A stretch of 64,000 nucleotides of DNA from positions 62,001 to 126,000 of the forward strand of contig AVDB01000002.1 in the NCBI GenBank assembly GCA_000472185.1, read 5' to 3'. The notes beneath the pieces were generated by a model. That model was not told the DNA's origin, searched no databases, and saw only the letters and a list, made by a program, of their open reading frames with translations. Source of the stretch: Rhodobacteraceae bacterium HIMB11. GTDB taxonomy: Bacteria; Pseudomonadota; Alphaproteobacteria; Rhodobacterales; Rhodobacteraceae. The translations under genes and the position numbers were made by a program. Below are positions 38,201-48,232 of the stretch, piece by piece (position 1 is the first letter of the stretch; each line of letters begins with the position of its first letter).

Positions 38201-39898
38201 ATGATCTCTCGTCGCGATTTTCTTCAAGTCAGCATGGCTGCATCTGCCCTTTATGGGGCGTCAGGATTTGGAAATTGGGGCCGCTTGGCCGCGCAACAGC
38301 GTCTGACGCAGGATGATTTGTTGAATTTTGACACATTTGGAAATGTGACGCTGATCCATGTGACAGACATCCACGCGCAGATGAAGCCAATCTATTTCCG
38401 TGAACCCGAAATCAACCTTGGCGTTGGTGAGGCTCGGGGGCAGATGCCACACATCACAGGTGCGGATTTCCGTCGTGCCTATGGAATTGCTGATGGGTCT
38501 CCCTCTCATTATGCACTGACATATAACGACTTTTCTGCACTTGCAGGCACCTATGGCCGTGTCGGTGGCCTAGATCGTGTCGCAACAGTCATCAATGCGA
38601 TTCGTGCGGATCGCCCTGATGCGCTGTTGCTTGATGGTGGTGACACATGGCACGGGTCCTACACATGTTATCACACAGAAGGCCAAGATATGGTCAATGT
38701 GATGAATGCATTGAACCCCGATGCCATGACGTTCCACTGGGAATTCACACTGGGATCAGAACGCGTTCAAGAGATTGTTGAAAACCTCCCCTTTGCGGCT
38801 CTTGGGCAAAACATTTTTGATGCCGAGTGGGACGAGCCAACTGATTTGTTCCCCCCATATAAAATGTTTGAACGCGGCGGCACAAAGATTGCTGTGATCG
38901 GTCAGGCCTTCCCATACATGCCAATCGCAAACCCAGGCTGGATGTTCCCTGAATACAGCTTTGGTATCCGTGATGAACGGATGCAAGAAATGGTGGACGA
39001 AGTCCGTGATATGGGCGCAGAAGTCGTTGTTGTTCTTTCGCACAATGGATTTGACGTAGACAAGAAAATGGCAAGCCGCGTATCAGGCATTGACGTGATT
39101 TTGTCAGGCCACACGCATGATGCATTGCCAGAACCTGTTTTGGTGAACGAAACGATCATCGTTGCATCGGGTTCTAATGGCAAATTCGTCAGCCGCGTTG
39201 ATTTGGATGTTCGTGATGGACGTATGATGGGGTTCAAACATAAATTGATCCCAATTTTCTCGGATGTCATCACACCTGATGCACAGGTTGCTGCATTGAT
39301 TGACGAACAACGCGCGCCCTATATCAATGAATTAACAGAGGTGATCGGACAATCCGAAAGCCTGCTTTACCGCCGCGGCAACTTTAACGGATCATGGGAT
39401 GATTTGATCTGTCAGGCGCTGATCGAAGAACGTGAGGCAGATATCGCAATGTCACCAGGTGTGCGTTGGGGGCCATCGATCCTGCCCGGTCAGGATATCA
39501 CACGTGAAGATATCTGGAACGTCACATCCATGACATACGGCAAGGCTTATCGTACCGAAATGACAGGTGAATTTATTCACGTCATCCTTGAGGACGTGGC
39601 AGACAACCTGTTCAATGTTGATCCTTATTACCAACAGGGCGGCGATATGGTCCGTATCGGTGGCATGGGATATCGCATCGATATCAATCAGCCACAGGGC
39701 AGCCGCATTTCTGAACTTACCCTGCTGAAGACAGGGGAACGAATTGATCCTGCGAAAAACTATGTTGTCGCGGGATGGGCATCTGTGAACGAAGGTACAG
39801 AAGGTCCACAAATCTGGGATGTCGTCGAAGATTACATCCGCAAGCAGGGCACAGTGTCTGTTGCCCCGAACAATAGCGTTAAGGTTGTTGGCACGTAA
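38201..39898 (+). CDS. soxB: thiosulfohydrolase SoxB
   Basis: Periplasmic manganese enzyme (565 aa) that hydrolyses sulfate from SoxY-bound sulfonate. A twin-arginine signal (MISRRDFLQVSMAAS) is clear. The metallophosphatase-like domain carries VTDIHAQMKP near residue 52, LLDGGDTWHGS near 145 and GHTHDALPEP near 305. The C-terminal 5'-nucleotidase-type domain contains GNFNGSWDDL. Length fits the family. soxC follows closely. Confidence 0.96.
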   Translation: MISRRDFLQVSMAASALYGASGFGNWGRLAAQQRLTQDDLLNFDTFGNVTLIHVTDIHAQMKPIYFREPEINLGVGEARGQMPHITGADFRRAYGIADGSPSHYALTYNDFSALAGTYGRVGGLDRVATVINAIRADRPDALLLDGGDTWHGSYTCYHTEGQDMVNVMNALNPDAMTFHWEFTLGSERVQEIVENLPFAALGQNIFDAEWDEPTDLFPPYKMFERGGTKIAVIGQAFPYMPIANPGWMFPEYSFGIRDERMQEMVDEVRDMGAEVVVVLSHNGFDVDKKMASRVSGIDVILSGHTHDALPEPVLVNETIIVASGSNGKFVSRVDLDVRDGRMMGFKHKLIPIFSDVITPDAQVAALIDEQRAPYINELTEVIGQSESLLYRRGNFNGSWDDLICQALIEEREADIAMSPGVRWGPSILPGQDITREDIWNVTSMTYGKAYRTEMTGEFIHVILEDVADNLFNVDPYYQQGGDMVRIGGMGYRIDINQPQGSRISELTLLKTGERIDPAKNYVVAGWASVNEGTEGPQIWDVVEDYIRKQGTVSVAPNNSVKVVGT

Positions 39899-39939
39899 CC
39901 GTGCCACGATTTAATTTCATTAGAGGAGCAAGTAGACGA

Positions 39940-41211
39940 ATGACAGTCGGCTTCACAGATAAAAAGGCATCGCGCCGCCAGTTTTTGGCGGGTGCCGCCG
40001 CTGCGGGTGCAGGCACCGTCGCAGCATCGGCAGCGTCAGCAACAGGTGGCGATCCCCTAATCACAGAAATCCAAGAATGGGCACAGGCAACAGGCGACGG
40101 TGTTGATGCAACACCTTACGGCATGCCAATCCGTTTTGAAGGCGACGTTGTGCGCCGGAATGTTGAATGGCTGACGGCGGATACCATCAGTTCGATCAAC
40201 TTTACACCGATCCACGCGCTGGACGGAACAATCACACCACAGGGGTGTGCATTTGAACGTCACCACTCTGGTGCGATTGAATTGGCCAAAGAAGATTACC
40301 GTTTGATGATCAACGGTCTTGTTGATCAACCATTGGTTTTCACATACGAAGATCTGGAACGTTTCCCACGTGAAAATCATGTGTATTTCTGCGAATGTGC
40401 GGCGAACACAGGTATGGAATGGGCTGGTGCGCAGTTGAACGGTGTTCAGTTCACGCATGGTATGATCCACAACATGGAATACACAGGTATCCCGCTACGC
40501 ACGCTATTGAACGAAGCAGGCGTTAAAACAGAGGGTAAATGGGTATTCGTTGAGGGTGCAGATGCATCGTCTAATGGTCGTTCTATCCCAATGGACAAAG
40601 CGTTGGATGACGTTTTGGTTGCATTCAAAGCAAACGGTGAAGCGCTGCGCAAAGAGCATGGCTATCCTGTGCGTTTGGTTGTCCCAGGTTGGGAAGGCAA
40701 CATGTGGGTCAAATGGCTGCGTCGTGTTGAGGTCACAGAAGGCCCCGTTGACAGCCGCGAAGAAACATCAAAATACACAGATACGTTGGAAGACGGAACA
40801 TCACGCCGCTACACATGGGCGATGGATGCGAAATCCGTTGTGACGTCGCCAAGTCCACAATCCCCAATCCGCCATGGCAAAGGCCCATTGGTTATCACGG
40901 GTCTTGCATGGACAGGTAACGGCGCAATTACACGTGTGGATGTGTCGATTGACGGTGGCAAAAACTGGCAAGAGGCCCGTTTGGCTAAGCCAGGTGAAAA
41001 AATGGCACTGACCCGTTTCTATTTGGATATCGAGTGGGACGGCGGGGAAATGTTCCTACAGTCGCGTGCGCATGATGACACTGGTTACGTGCAACCAACC
41101 AAAGATCAACTGCGTGAAGTACGCGGTCTGAACTCAATCTACCATAACAACTGTATCCAAACTTGGTGGGTCAAACCAAACGGCGAGGCAGAAAATGTCG
41201 AAATCTCTTAA
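39940..41211 (+). CDS. soxC: sulfane dehydrogenase molybdopterin subunit SoxC
   Basis: Sulfite-oxidase-family molybdenum subunit (423 aa) of SoxCD, which removes six electrons from the SoxY-bound sulfane. A twin-arginine signal (KKASRRQFLAGAAAAG) is near the start. The molybdenum-ligand cysteine region is FCECAANTGMEW near residue 155. The C-terminal dimerisation domain includes GLAWTGNGAITRVDVS. I start at the ATG 39940, 11 bases after GAGGAG. It overlaps soxD by 17 bases. Confidence 0.95.
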   Translation: MTVGFTDKKASRRQFLAGAAAAGAGTVAASAASATGGDPLITEIQEWAQATGDGVDATPYGMPIRFEGDVVRRNVEWLTADTISSINFTPIHALDGTITPQGCAFERHHSGAIELAKEDYRLMINGLVDQPLVFTYEDLERFPRENHVYFCECAANTGMEWAGAQLNGVQFTHGMIHNMEYTGIPLRTLLNEAGVKTEGKWVFVEGADASSNGRSIPMDKALDDVLVAFKANGEALRKEHGYPVRLVVPGWEGNMWVKWLRRVEVTEGPVDSREETSKYTDTLEDGTSRRYTWAMDAKSVVTSPSPQSPIRHGKGPLVITGLAWTGNGAITRVDVSIDGGKNWQEARLAKPGEKMALTRFYLDIEWDGGEMFLQSRAHDDTGYVQPTKDQLREVRGLNSIYHNNCIQTWWVKPNGEAENVEIS

Positions 41212-42379
41212 TTTATTCGCGGGAGCGGCATTTAGCGTCGCAACAGTCATGGTGGTTTCATACAACTATGCGGACCGCAACGTGGCCCAAATGCCCGAAA
41301 ACCCAGCGATCGTGTCATTTGACGTCGATCCTGATTTCGCCCTGATTGCATCAGCACAGGCGGCTGGTTCAGGAATGCGTGAAGGTAAATTCAACCTTGG
41401 CCGTCCAGCGTTGGATGTTGAGGTTGCAGCATGGGATTGGGACGTCAGCCCAGACGGCACAGATTTACCAGATGGCTCTGGCAATGCCTATGACGGTGAA
41501 GAACTGTTTGCGGAACATTGTGCGATCTGTCACGGCGATTTCGCAGAAGGCGTAGATAACTGGCCAAAACTTGCGGGTGGTATGGACACATTGGACCACG
41601 ACGATCCGCTAAAAACAGTGGGCTCTTACTGGCCGCACCTCTCAACTGCGTTTGATTACGTGCGCCGTTCAATGCCATTTGGCAATGCTGGTAGCCTGAC
41701 AGATGATGAAACATATGCGATCGTCGCCTATATCCTGTATTCAAACGATCTGATTGATGATGAGTTTGAGCTAAGCCGTGAAACATTCTTTGATGTTGAA
41801 ATGCCAAACGCAAATGGCTTTATCATGGATGACCGTGCAGAAACAGAATACACGATTTTCACAACAGAAAATGCCTGTATGTCTGACTGTAAAGACAGCG
41901 TTGAAATTACAATGCGCGCGGCTGTTTTGGACGTGACACCAGAAGAGGAAGGCGCAGAACAAGCAGCAGCACCAGCAGCGGTTGAAGAAACCGTTCAGGT
42001 GGCCGTCGTCGAAGAAGTTGTGGAAGAAGCTGCACCAGCAGCGGCATCCGCATTGGACGCAGACTTGGTAAAAGCCGGCGAAAAAGCATTCAAGAAATGT
42101 AAAGCCTGCCACCAAGTTGGCGAAGGTGCAAAAAACAAATCTGGTCCACAGCTAAACGGTGTCGTTGGTCGTGCGATTGGTGGTTTGGATGACTTCAAAT
42201 ACTCGAAAAACATGGCTGCAATGGGCGCAGAGGGCGTTGTTTGGAATGACGAAACACTTGCTGCATTCCTTGCAAAACCAAAGGCCTACATCAAAGGTAC
42301 AAAAATGTCTTTCTCTGGTTTTAAAAAGGAAAAGGACATCGCAGCGACGATTGAATATCTGAAATCGTTTTCTGAGTAA
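41195..42379 (+). CDS. soxD: sulfane dehydrogenase diheme cytochrome SoxD
   Basis: Diheme electron-accepting subunit (394 aa) of SoxCD. The first c-heme (CAICHGD near residue 109) lies in a SoxD-specific domain. An Ala/Glu/Val-rich linker (about residues 250-285) joins a second class I cytochrome c domain (CKACHQVG near 301, with the axial methionine likely in KGTKMSFSGF). A signal anchor occupies residues 5-22. Presence of soxCD predicts full oxidation of thiosulfate to sulfate without sulfur globules. A strong terminator follows. Confidence 0.94.
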   Translation: MSKSLNLFAGAAFSVATVMVVSYNYADRNVAQMPENPAIVSFDVDPDFALIASAQAAGSGMREGKFNLGRPALDVEVAAWDWDVSPDGTDLPDGSGNAYDGEELFAEHCAICHGDFAEGVDNWPKLAGGMDTLDHDDPLKTVGSYWPHLSTAFDYVRRSMPFGNAGSLTDDETYAIVAYILYSNDLIDDEFELSRETFFDVEMPNANGFIMDDRAETEYTIFTTENACMSDCKDSVEITMRAAVLDVTPEEEGAEQAAAPAAVEETVQVAVVEEVVEEAAPAAASALDADLVKAGEKAFKKCKACHQVGEGAKNKSGPQLNGVVGRAIGGLDDFKYSKNMAAMGAEGVVWNDETLAAFLAKPKAYIKGTKMSFSGFKKEKDIAATIEYLKSFSE

Positions 42380-42397
42380 TCGTTGATTATATGATGT

Positions 42398-42425
42398 AAA
42401 AAGGGCGCCTTTGAGCGCCCTTTTT
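42398..42425. terminator. bidirectional terminator, soxD / photolyase-like gene
   Basis: Perfect 11-base arms (42398-42408 and 42415-42425) with A5 and T5 at the ends and a six-base loop. It can terminate both the sox operon and the converging flavoprotein gene. Confidence 0.9.
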
Positions 42426-43630
42426 CATTTTAAGCGCAGGGTCTCGATGAACTTTGGAATGTTTTCTTTGAAACGGAAAAACCCATGTGTGGCCTTGGGC
42501 CAGCATAGCGTGTCATAGGGCGCGCGAATTTCACAAGTTTGAATGCCGGCGGCAGACAATTGCGCCGTTATTTGATCCAGATTTGTGCGCATCGGTCCAA
42601 CGGTCGGCGTTGGAACCATAATCTGTCCCAAATCTGCATGTTTTGCCCATGCGATCACATCCTCAACAGTTGCGGTGTCCGTGATGTCGGGCAAACGATC
42701 CGCATAACGCATCATGCATTCTTGTCGTAATCCATCAACAAAGCTTTGCACAGCGTCAGAAACATGCCACGGACTAACGCCCATCAGGGACGGCATATAG
42801 GCCGCCGCGTGGATGTTTTTGGGTGCCGCGCCCAGCAGGTGGGTCAAATCAAAGTCATCGTCATGCAAGAGGACCCCAGTACGTTTCGAAGGTTCAATTG
42901 CATTTGGGATTGATAGTGGCATGGGTTTGGGATGATCTGGGTGCCCAAGGGGGCGCGCATAAGATGCAAGACCAGTTGGGCGAAACCGGCCTTCTGTGTA
43001 TTTTGAAATATTATCGGCACGTGCAAGATAGGTTTTTCCAGCGGTATGCAATCCACATACCCACCGCCAGCTAAGTGTGTTTGACGCGGGATCCCCGTCC
43101 AACAGGTGCCGCATGAAGAAATCGGCACCCAGTTCCCAAGGCAGTTCCAGCGTATGCACCCAGATCGAGGCAAACCACATCCGCGCATGATTGTGCAAAT
43201 ATCCAGTTTCAACCAATTCCTTGGCCCAGTGGTCAAAACAGTCTATCCCCGTTGTTCCATAACACGCTGCCTCCCATTGCTGGCGCAGACCACCTTGGGA
43301 CATGACATCATGCTTTGCTTGCGCCAGTGCACCCTGGTAATTCGCCCAAACCGATGGGCGCATTTCCAACCATCCTTTCCAATAGGTGCGCCAAAACACC
43401 TCTTGGATAAATTTTTCTGCGGATTGGGGACTATGCGCGCCCAGCACGGATTTTAAAACCTCAACCTCGTTAATCGTACGGCGGCGAATGTAAGGCGAAA
43501 GTTGAGATACGGATTTATGCGTATCCGCACCGCGATCATAATTGCGCCCTTGGGCATATTTGATGCCAGCGGCGGGAATGAAGTCTTTTAATCGGCGCAA
43601 GCCGTCATCGCGTGATGGGGTGAAATACAT
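42425..43630 (-). CDS. cryptochrome/photolyase-like FAD-binding protein
   Basis: This 401-residue protein resembles the C-terminal helical FAD domain of photolyases and cryptochromes: LSPYIRRRTINEVEV, FWRTYWKGWLEMRP, the HNHARMWFASIWVHTLELPWELGADFF type stretch (about 165-190), and TLSWRWVCGLHTAGKTYLARADNI. The usual N-terminal antenna-chromophore domain is missing. A light-driven repair or sensing role is inferred. Start at MYFTPSRDDGL with AGGAATT upstream; an extension to 43726 is unlikely. It is read with the GlxA-type regulator 58 bases upstream. Confidence 0.8.
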   Translation of the reverse strand: MYFTPSRDDGLRRLKDFIPAAGIKYAQGRNYDRGADTHKSVSQLSPYIRRRTINEVEVLKSVLGAHSPQSAEKFIQEVFWRTYWKGWLEMRPSVWANYQGALAQAKHDVMSQGGLRQQWEAACYGTTGIDCFDHWAKELVETGYLHNHARMWFASIWVHTLELPWELGADFFMRHLLDGDPASNTLSWRWVCGLHTAGKTYLARADNISKYTEGRFRPTGLASYARPLGHPDHPKPMPLSIPNAIEPSKRTGVLLHDDDFDLTHLLGAAPKNIHAAAYMPSLMGVSPWHVSDAVQSFVDGLRQECMMRYADRLPDITDTATVEDVIAWAKHADLGQIMVPTPTVGPMRTNLDQITAQLSAAGIQTCEIRAPYDTLCWPKATHGFFRFKENIPKFIETLRLK

Positions 43631-43688
43631 AATAATTCCTAGGTTGGGTTGTGGTGAGTTAGACCTAGGGCAGGGTGTTTCAAGTGGG

Positions 43689-44696
43689 TTATTTTGCCCA
43701 GCCTTTGCGCATATCGCGGGGCGCAAATCCGTATTTCGATTTAAACTGACGCGCCAAGTGAGATGTTGAATTAAATCCCGTTGCCGTCGTGATTTGCGTG
43801 ATGCTCATATCCGTTTCGCTTAACAGCGCGTGTGCACGTTCCAATTTTAGCGTATAGTAAAATCGCGTTGGAGACTGTGCCGTATATTTTTTGAACAATC
43901 GCTCCAACTGACGTCGCGAAACATCAAGTGTTGCGCATAATTCCAGCAGAGGCATTGGGTCCTCTACGGTTTGTTGCATCAACTGTATCGCGTGCAGCAG
44001 CTTGGGATTGCGTGTTCCCACCATGACAGACAGAGATGATCGTTGTGGCGCCTGTCGATCATTGGATCGTTTGTGAATACACATATCCGCAACAACCAAC
44101 GCCAGTTCGCTGCCATGATCCTCTTGTATAAGGGCCAGCATCATATCCGTTGCCGCATTGCCGCCACTGCAGGTGATCAATTGACCATCATTTTCATAAA
44201 GGTTTTCAGTTGGAACCAGATCAGGGAATGTTTCCACGAATGCAGGGTGGTTTTCCCAGTGCAACGTAAATCGGCGATCACGAATAACGCCAGCCTGCGC
44301 CAGTGCAAATGCGCCCGTGCAAATCCCACCCAGTTGAGTGCCCTGACGATCCTGTTGCCTGATCCATCCCAACACCTCTTTTGATGCGGCACGAATGGGG
44401 TCGATCCCCGAACAGACAAAGACGGAGGCCTCTTTGGAAATCTGTCCCATCGCACCATCGGATTGGATCGTGACCCCGTTAGAACATGTTGCGCCCTGTC
44501 CGTCAGGGGTAATCGCGTACCAAGTATAGAGCTGTTTTTGCGCCAATTGATTTGCGATGCGCAGCGGTTCGATGGCTGATGAAAATGCCAACATCGTGAG
44601 TTTTGGAAGGAGTAAAAAGTAAAATTCACGCGCAGGTCCATCTGCCGTTATTTGCAGCGAAGCCGCACCCTTGGGAATATAGCGATCTGATGGCAC
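43689..44696 (-). CDS. GlxA-type AraC family transcriptional regulator
   Basis: Regulator (335 aa) with an N-terminal DJ-1/PfpI-like amidotransferase-fold domain (to about 190, with VFVCSGIDP and LGGICTGAFALAQAG) and a C-terminal AraC double helix-turn-helix (LDVSRRQLERLFKKYT and ISQITTATGFNSTSHLARQF). Relatives control catabolism of glycine betaine, carnitine, arginine or choline derivatives. The inducer cannot be told here. Start is GTG 44696 with AGGAT eight bases upstream. Confidence 0.87.
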   Translation of the reverse strand: MPSDRYIPKGAASLQITADGPAREFYFLLLPKLTMLAFSSAIEPLRIANQLAQKQLYTWYAITPDGQGATCSNGVTIQSDGAMGQISKEASVFVCSGIDPIRAASKEVLGWIRQQDRQGTQLGGICTGAFALAQAGVIRDRRFTLHWENHPAFVETFPDLVPTENLYENDGQLITCSGGNAATDMMLALIQEDHGSELALVVADMCIHKRSNDRQAPQRSSLSVMVGTRNPKLLHAIQLMQQTVEDPMPLLELCATLDVSRRQLERLFKKYTAQSPTRFYYTLKLERAHALLSETDMSITQITTATGFNSTSHLARQFKSKYGFAPRDMRKGWAK

Positions 44697-44922
44697 GTCA
44701 TTTAATCCTTTGTCGTATCATAAGTTGCAAAATGTAGATTTGGAAACAATTCCTGACCCTTTTCGATCACAAGACAAAGTTTTTTCGTAACGATCCTAGG
44801 TTGTTAAGGGGAAATTAGCGATTTTTCAAAAATCTATGCCCGCCCCCCCATTGCAGCCGCCGAGTGGGAGAACTAGTCTATTTAGAAAGTGAAACACAGA
44901 TTTTCGAGTAGGAAAACTTAGA

Positions 44923-45549
44923 ATGAAAGATCCCGTAGACTTTTACATGAATTCGCTGGTCCCAATGGTTGTTGAACAAACCAGCCGTGGTGAACGTGCG
45001 TATGATATCTTTTCTCGTCTTCTAAAGGAGCGGATCATTTTTTTGAACGGTCCTGTTCATGATGGTATGTCCAGCCTGATTGTGGCGCAGTTGCTGCACC
45101 TTGAGGCGGAAAACCCATCCAAAGAGATTTCGATGTATATCAACAGCCCAGGCGGCGTCGTGACATCGGGTTTGTCGATCTATGACACAATGCAATACAT
45201 TCGCCCAAAGGTATCTACACTGGTGATCGGACAGGCCGCGTCCATGGGATCCTTGTTGTTGACTGCGGGCGAAGCGGGCATGCGTTTTTCTCTGCCAAAC
45301 AGCCGCATCATGGTGCACCAGCCCTCAGGCGGGTATCAGGGGCAGGCAACGGATATCATGATTCATGCGGAAGAAACGCTAAAGCTTAAGCGTCGCTTGA
45401 ATGAAATCTATGTTCAGCACACAGGCCAAGACCTTGAAACAGTCGAAGCGGCGTTGGAACGCGATAACTTTATGACAGCAGAAGACGCCAAAAACTGGGG
45501 TCTGATCGACGAAATCGTTGAAAAGCGCGCAGACGCAAGCGACGAATAA
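44923..45549 (+). CDS. clpP: ATP-dependent Clp protease proteolytic subunit
   Basis: Serine protease (208 aa) forming the double heptamer chamber. Catalytic serine is in [11 protein letters not shown] near residue 104, histidine in [10 protein letters not shown] near residue 129, and aspartate in [10 protein letters not shown]. The [18 protein letters not shown] segment is typical. TAGGAAA precedes the ATG. clpX follows after an intergenic terminator, so the unfoldase may have its own promoter. Confidence 0.97.
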   Translation: MKDPVDFYMNSLVPMVVEQTSRGERAYDIFSRLLKERIIFLNGPVHDGMSSLIVAQLLHLEAENPSKEISMYINSPGGVVTSGLSIYDTMQYIRPKVSTLVIGQAASMGSLLLTAGEAGMRFSLPNSRIMVHQPSGGYQGQATDIMIHAEETLKLKRRLNEIYVQHTGQDLETVEAALERDNFMTAEDAKNWGLIDEIVEKRADASDE

Positions 45550-45555
45550 GAATAC

Positions 45556-45592
45556 TGCGCGTTCCCATGCCGAAATGGGGGTGCGCATTTTT
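45556..45592 (+). terminator. terminator between clpP and clpX
   Basis: Stems TGCGC/GCGCA and CCCAT/ATGGG with a small internal loop, followed by TTTTT. Intrinsic terminator seven bases after clpP. Confidence 0.7.
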
Positions 45593-45685
45593 GCCATTGT
45601 GGCTGGGTCAGCTCTGTCCTAAGCTGTAATGTAAATTTAAAGCAAAGTGTGACGTTCAACTAAGAACGGACGTAAAGGACAAGGT

Positions 45686-46948
45686 ATGGCGACCAATTCA
45701 GGCGAAAGCAAAAACACACTGTACTGTAGCTTTTGTGGCAAAAGCCAGCATGAGGTGCGAAAGCTGATCGCTGGGCCAACGGTCTTCATCTGTGATGAAT
45801 GCGTCGAACTTTGCATGGATATCATCCGCGAAGAAAATAAAACAACGGGCATGAAAGCGCGCGAAGGTGTGCCAACACCGCGCGAAATTTGCGATGTGCT
45901 GGATGACTATGTGATCGGTCAAGCAACGGCCAAGCGCGTTTTGTCAGTCGCGGTGCATAACCATTACAAACGCCTAAACCATGCGGATAAAGGCGGGGAT
46001 ATCGAACTTTCGAAATCCAACATCCTGCTGATTGGTCCTACAGGGTGCGGTAAAACCCTGTTGGCGCAAACATTGGCACGGATTTTGGACGTGCCCTTTA
46101 CAATGGCGGATGCCACCACATTGACCGAAGCGGGGTATGTAGGGGAAGATGTTGAAAACATCATCCTTAAACTGCTTCAGGCATCAGAATATAACGTTGA
46201 GCGCGCACAACGCGGCATCGTTTACATTGACGAAGTTGATAAAATTACGCGCAAATCCGAAAACCCATCTATTACGCGCGATGTTTCAGGCGAAGGTGTG
46301 CAACAGGCCCTGTTGAAATTGATGGAAGGCACGGTTGCGTCGGTTCCTCCTCAAGGTGGACGCAAGCATCCGCAACAAGAATTCCTGCAAGTTGATACAA
46401 CAAACATCCTGTTCATCTGCGGTGGTGCCTTTGCGGGATTGGATAAAATCATAGCGCAGCGTGGCAAAGGCAGCGCGATTGGTTTTGGCGCAGACGTGCG
46501 GGACAATGACAATCGCGGCGTTGGCGAAATGTTCAAAGAGCTTGAACCAGAAGATTTGTTGAAGTTCGGTTTGATACCGGAATTTGTGGGCCGTTTGCCT
46601 GTTCTAGCAACGCTAGAGGATTTGGATCAGGACGCGTTGGTCATTATCCTGACACAGCCTAAAAACGCCCTTGTGAAACAGTATCAGCGTTTGTTTGATC
46701 TTGAGGACACGCAGTTGACCTTCACCGATGAGGCGCTGCAAGCAATCGCAAAACGCGCCATTGAACGTAAAACCGGAGCACGTGGTCTACGCTCGATCCT
46801 TGAAGAAATTTTGCTGGATACGATGTTTGATCTTCCAGGCATGGAAAATGTCGATGAAATCGTCGTAAACGAAGAAGCGGTCACAACCAAAGCGGGGCCG
46901 TTGGTGATTTACGGTGATGCACAGCGTGAACCTGCCAGCGCAGGATAA
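45686..46948 (+). CDS. clpX: ClpX unfoldase subunit
   Basis: AAA+ unfoldase (420 aa) that feeds substrates to ClpP. The N-terminal C4 zinc domain is [11 protein letters not shown]...[10 protein letters not shown] (residues 14-42). Walker A is [11 protein letters not shown] near 116 and Walker B is [10 protein letters not shown] near 180. The ClpP-binding IGF-type loop is in [12 protein letters not shown] near 270. Upstream AAAGGA supports the start. Complete. Confidence 0.97.
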   Translation: MATNSGESKNTLYCSFCGKSQHEVRKLIAGPTVFICDECVELCMDIIREENKTTGMKAREGVPTPREICDVLDDYVIGQATAKRVLSVAVHNHYKRLNHADKGGDIELSKSNILLIGPTGCGKTLLAQTLARILDVPFTMADATTLTEAGYVGEDVENIILKLLQASEYNVERAQRGIVYIDEVDKITRKSENPSITRDVSGEGVQQALLKLMEGTVASVPPQGGRKHPQQEFLQVDTTNILFICGGAFAGLDKIIAQRGKGSAIGFGADVRDNDNRGVGEMFKELEPEDLLKFGLIPEFVGRLPVLATLEDLDQDALVIILTQPKNALVKQYQRLFDLEDTQLTFTDEALQAIAKRAIERKTGARGLRSILEEILLDTMFDLPGMENVDEIVVNEEAVTTKAGPLVIYGDAQREPASAG

Positions 46949-47020
46949 TTGATCGGCGCCCACTAGACCTGCGATGGGTTCTGGTGCATAAGGCGCACAC
47001 GGTTTTTGACGGAGAGTCAC

Positions 47021-47404
47021 ATGGGTATCTTGAACACAGTTCTTCGGGCGGTCACATGGTGGAACGGCCAAACGCTGAATACGCAGTTTTATACGTGGCG
47101 TAAGGGCGTAAAGGTTGGCGAAGATGATCAAGGAAACGCATATTATACCTGCCGTCAGGGCAAGCGCCGCTGGGTTATCTTTAATGGTGAATCAGAAGCA
47201 AGCCGCGTAAGCGCAGATTGGCACGGTTGGTTGCACCACACATTTAAAGAGCCCCCAACAGAGCGTCCATTGGCGCATAAAGATTGGGAAAAATCGCATC
47301 AGGAAAACCTGACAGGAACCGCATTGGCCTACGCCCCCGCAGGATCATTGCGTCAGGCAAAACCAGCAGATCGCCAAGATTACGAGGCGTGGCAACCGGA
47401 ATAA
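47021..47404 (+). CDS. NDUFA12-type complex I accessory subunit
   Basis: Homologue (127 aa) of the mitochondrial NDUFA12/B17.2 subunit of NADH:ubiquinone oxidoreductase, an accessory subunit shared by alphaproteobacteria and mitochondria. Recognisable parts are [31 protein letters not shown] and the [15 protein letters not shown] segment. Start at [11 protein letters not shown] with GGAGAG nine bases upstream. It is only four bases from mlaD. The nuo operon is not in the window, as is usual. Confidence 0.9.
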   Translation: MGILNTVLRAVTWWNGQTLNTQFYTWRKGVKVGEDDQGNAYYTCRQGKRRWVIFNGESEASRVSADWHGWLHHTFKEPPTERPLAHKDWEKSHQENLTGTALAYAPAGSLRQAKPADRQDYEAWQPE

Positions 47405-47408
47405 TCCA

Positions 47409-47858
47409 ATGAGTGAGAATAAAACCGAAGTAACAATAGGCGCATTGGTTTTGGCCGTCGCTGTCGGGTTTGTTCTTTATGTTGGTCAAACCACGGGCAT
47501 TTCCGCATCAACAGGTGGCTATCAGATTAGTGCGGCCTTCCGTTCAGCCGAGGGCATTTCTATGGGTACAGATGTGCGCCTCGCAGGTGTGAAAATTGGC
47601 ACTGTGACTGATATGGCGTTAAATCCAGAAACCTATCGCGCCGAGGTCACCTTTGCGATCCAAGAGGGCATTGAAATCCCTGACGACAGCACCTTTGCCA
47701 TCGAATCCGAAGGATTGCTGGGCGGTCAATATGTCGAGGTGGTTCCAGGGGGTTCCTTTGATTATTTAGTGGATGGGGATGAGGCCTTGGACACGCAGGG
47801 TGCGGTAAGCTTAACCTCACTTCTCATGAAATTTGTCGCAAGCGGATCGTCAAATTGA
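47409..47858 (+). CDS. mlaD: outer membrane lipid asymmetry protein MlaD
   Basis: MCE-domain protein (149 aa) of the Mla phospholipid transport system. One N-terminal transmembrane anchor (residues 8-25) precedes a single MCE domain: GISMGTDVRLAGVKIGTV near residue 50 and LLGGQYVEVVPGG near 105. MlaF, MlaE and MlaC genes are not nearby. Its stop overlaps the next start (TGATG), so it is coupled to the DUF2155 gene. Confidence 0.9.
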   Translation: MSENKTEVTIGALVLAVAVGFVLYVGQTTGISASTGGYQISAAFRSAEGISMGTDVRLAGVKIGTVTDMALNPETYRAEVTFAIQEGIEIPDDSTFAIESEGLLGGQYVEVVPGGSFDYLVDGDEALDTQGAVSLTSLLMKFVASGSSN

Positions 47859-48232
47859 TGCGTGGATTTTTGACGGCGGCTTTGGTCTGTGTTGCCCAAA
47901 TAACAGGCGCACAAGAAGAAACAGCGCTGGCCGATGGTGCATTGCTGCGCGGTTTGGATAAGGTCAGCGGTGCGGTGCATGATGTTGCGTTGCGGTCTGG
48001 AAAATCCATTGAAATTGGGAACCTGCGCGTTGCGCTTGGTGAATGTCGCTATCCTGTTGCAAACCCCGTGGGGGATGCATTTGCACACCTAAACATTCAG
48101 AATATAGATACCAATGATACGGTGTTTAAGGGGTGGATGATTGCATCGTCCCCTGCGCTTAACCCATTAGAACACGCGCGTTATGATGTTTGGGTGTTGC
48201 GTTGCGCGATGGCGGAAACATCGGGCGAATAA
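47858..48232 (+). CDS. DUF2155 domain-containing secreted protein
   Basis: Secreted protein (124 aa) with a signal peptide to about TGAQE (residue 19). The remainder matches the alphaproteobacterial DUF2155 family: ALLRGLDKVSGAVHDVALRSG, LRVALGECRYP, FKGWMIASSPALNPLEHARYDVWVLRC. Function unknown; the two conserved cysteines could form a disulfide. I use the ATG at 47858 rather than the TTG at 47855. Its last 52 bases overlap the 3' end of the converging aat gene. Confidence 0.85.
   Translation: MRGFLTAALVCVAQITGAQEETALADGALLRGLDKVSGAVHDVALRSGKSIEIGNLRVALGECRYPVANPVGDAFAHLNIQNIDTNDTVFKGWMIASSPALNPLEHARYDVWVLRCAMAETSGE

Noticed and set aside
38201-42379. Duplicate soxA, soxB and soxD genes, suggesting a duplication
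   Set aside because: Two unrelated systems share names: sarcosine oxidase subunits at 18-23 kb and sulfur oxidation proteins at 37-42 kb.
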